Source: Hyphomicrobium_A sp963745205
Lineage (GTDB): Bacteria; Pseudomonadota; Alphaproteobacteria; Rhizobiales; Hyphomicrobiaceae
NCBI GenBank assembly: GCA_963745205.1
Contig: CAVUWX010000011.1
Coordinates: 181,798 to 245,797 of the forward strand
Direction: 5' to 3'
Length of the DNA stretch: 64,000 nt
Made by a program: the position numbers and the translations under genes. Positions 62,857 to 64,000 of the stretch are shown in pieces. The notes beneath the pieces were generated by a model. The model did not search any database, had not been told where the DNA came from, and saw only the letters and a program-made list of their open reading frames with translations. The stretch's first letter is position 1. Every line of letters begins with the position of its first letter.

Positions 62857-63669
62857 CTAGCGCGCCCGCCGCTGCCACGCGGCGAGGTGCAGCGCGATCG
62901 CCGCCGCGTTCGAAACGTTGAGGCTGGCGATCGGCCCCGCGGTCGCAATGCGGCACAGCCGGTCGCAGCTTAAGCCCGTCAGCTCGCGCAGGCCTTTGCC
63001 CTCCGCGCCGAGCACGAGCGCGATGCGGCCCTCGAACGGCTCCTCCTCCAACAGGTGCTCCGCCTCGTCGTCGAGGCCGATGGTCGTAAACCCGAGCTCC
63101 TTCATTTCCGCGATGGCGCGGGCGAGGTTCTGCTCGAGCGCGATCGGCACCAGCTCGAGCGCGCCGGAGGCGGACTTGGCCAGCGTTGCATCGAGTGGCG
63201 GGCTGTGGCGCCTCGTCATGACAAGACCGCTCGCACCGAACACCGCGCACGAGCGCAGGATGGCTCCGACATTGTGCGGATCGGTCACGTGATCGAGCAC
63301 GACGAGCGGGCCACCCGCATCGGCAGCCGCGGCGATGTCGCTTAAGGTCGGCTCGGCGAGCGGCTCGGTCTCCAGGAGCACGCCCTGGTGTACGGTGTCG
63401 GGGCCGAGCAGGCGGTCGAGGTCGCGCGGGTTGACGCGCTCAGGCGTGCGCCCGGCGAGCGCTGAGGCGAGGCGGTTCTCGGCGTTCTCGGTCATCAACA
63501 GGCGCGTGACGGCGCGCTTAGGATTTTGCAGCGCGGCTTCGACCGCGTGCAGGCCGTAGAGGCGTAGCGGGCCATCTGTTTGCTGCGCGCGCGGGGCGCG
63601 CCCCGGCCGGTGCTTGCCATGCTTCTTGTTGGGCGCGCGATCGCGGCGCGCTGCGGGCGTTGGCTTCAT
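62857..63669 (-). CDS. rlmB: 23S rRNA (guanosine-2'-O-)-methyltransferase RlmB
   Basis: This 270-residue SPOUT-fold enzyme methylates the 2'-OH of G2251 in 23S rRNA. An N-terminal substrate-binding domain (LRLYGLHAVEAALQNPKR near 35) leads to the trefoil-knot motifs HVTDPHNVGAILRSCA, ALVLGAEGKGLRE and GPIASLNVSNAAAIALH. A Lys/Arg-rich N-terminal extension of ~30 residues precedes the domain. It is divergent from the tRNA-Tyr operon. Confidence 0.93.
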   Translation of the reverse strand: MKPTPAARRDRAPNKKHGKHRPGRAPRAQQTDGPLRLYGLHAVEAALQNPKRAVTRLLMTENAENRLASALAGRTPERVNPRDLDRLLGPDTVHQGVLLETEPLAEPTLSDIAAAADAGGPLVVLDHVTDPHNVGAILRSCAVFGASGLVMTRRHSPPLDATLAKSASGALELVPIALEQNLARAIAEMKELGFTTIGLDDEAEHLLEEEPFEGRIALVLGAEGKGLRELTGLSCDRLCRIATAGPIASLNVSNAAAIALHLAAWQRRAR

Positions 63670-63723
63670 GCGTCCTTAGGGCTTGGGGGCTTGAGCGCGG
63701 CGCGCATCCTGCCGCTTTTCCAT

Positions 63724-63752
63724 TTGACATCCAAGTGCTCGCTCACCATAAA
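63724..63752 (+). promoter_or_regulatory. predicted promoter of the tRNA-Tyr/Gly operon
   Basis: A perfect -35 TTGACA (63724-63729) and CATAAA (63747-63752, four of six to TATAAT) with exact 17-base spacing. It lies ~80 bases before tRNA-Tyr and points the same way, between rlmB and the tRNAs. Confidence 0.6.
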
Positions 63753-63831
63753 CCGGAGGCCCTGCCGCTTTGCGCGCGGGGCGATTTCATTTGGGGGCGA
63801 TGCGGCCCTAGAGTGGAAGTTCGGGGCTCAT

Positions 63832-63916
63832 GGAGGGGTGCCCGAGTGGCTAAAGGGGACGGACTGTAAATCCGTTGGCTTCGCCTACGCTGGTTCGAAT
63901 CCAGCCCCCTCCACCA
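63832..63916 (+). tRNA. tRNA-Tyr (GUA anticodon)
   Basis: An 85-base class II tRNA with encoded CCA: acceptor GGAGGGG/CCCCTCC, anticodon loop CTGTAAA (GUA), a long variable arm (GGCTTCGCC hairpin) and T-arm CTGG/CCAG. The long arm and GUA identify Tyr. Confidence 0.97.
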
Positions 63917-63969
63917 GCTTCGCCGGTGCGGGTTCTGCCCGCTCCGGTGGCGTAACGGCGACGTCTAAA

Positions 63970-64000
63970 GCGGGTGTAGCTCAATGGTAGAGCAACAGCC
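63970..64000 (+). tRNA. tRNA-Gly, 5' part cut by window end
   Basis: The first 31 bases match tRNA-Gly: GCGGGTG acceptor, TAGCTCAATGGTAGAGC D-arm and the start of the anticodon stem CAGCC. The anticodon lies beyond the window, probably UCC. It follows tRNA-Tyr by 53 bases; the same order precedes tuf and secE in many genomes, which I cannot check here. Confidence 0.85.

Overview
The window is chromosomal DNA from a high-GC alphaproteobacterium, most likely of the Hyphomicrobiales (Rhizobiales). The clues are a DUF2865 protein, a DUF5993-type small protein beside a DsbB-like oxidase, CTTGAC-type promoters, several small secreted proteins of rhizobial type, and a Tyr-Gly tRNA array next to rlmB. 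Most of the window is housekeeping and central metabolism. I see no prophage, insertion sequence, CRISPR array or conjugation genes.

Layout. 1-13 kb: end of an RND/MMPL exporter, gph, gabD, rpiA, gor, an SDR, a GCS2-type ligase, class II DAHP synthase, nadE and an outer-membrane porin. 12.5-19.4 kb: gltX, a GNAT protein, a DUF2865 protein, cysS and cimA; the cysS 3' end through a duplicated cimA start is a lower-GC mosaic tract. 19.4-32.8 kb: an MFS and a POT transporter, a PAS-GGDEF-EAL protein, meaB, an M48 protease with a damaged zinc site, DUF5993 and DsbB-like genes, a LOG-family hydrolase, a large TolA-like repeat protein, an Atm1-type ABC exporter and a membrane protein. 32.8-38.1 kb: soxZ-soxY divergent from a flavocytochrome c sulfide dehydrogenase flavoprotein, then a VOC protein, a tautomerase with a divergent HxlR regulator, and a small cytochrome c. 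38.3-49.4 kb: a lipid block of fadE, fadB, a frameshifted thiolase, cfa, fadD, and a dedicated ACP with its ketosynthase. 49.6-57 kb: small secreted or unknown proteins, two convergent paralogous lipoproteins, tRNA-Ile2, a SIMPL protein, a nitrilase-GNAT-panD group and a HAD protein. 57-60.6 kb: a lipid/polyketide locus with an ICMT-like protein, a frameshifted Pr6Pr membrane protein, an FAD oxidoreductase and a convergent type III PKS. 60.8-64 kb: small unknowns, tRNA-Thr, rlmB, tRNA-Tyr and the start of a tRNA-Gly.

How the genes fit together. fadD, fadE, fadB and the thiolase make a complete beta-oxidation spiral if the thiolase frameshift is a sequence error. cfa modifies membrane acyl chains. 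soxYZ and the FCSD flavoprotein suggest sulfide or sulfane-sulfur handling without soxXAB in view. gor, the GCS2-type ligase, the Atm1-type exporter and the DsbB-like protein touch thiol redox balance. Three genes carry single-base frameshifts (thiolase, Pr6Pr, a small lipocalin-sized secreted protein); two of these lie in or beside G runs.

All calls were made by reading the sequence; no database search was run. The most interesting items are the cysS-cimA recombination scar, the REVSH protease, the repeat protein, the type III PKS locus, the convergent lipoprotein pair and the palindromic repeat families.
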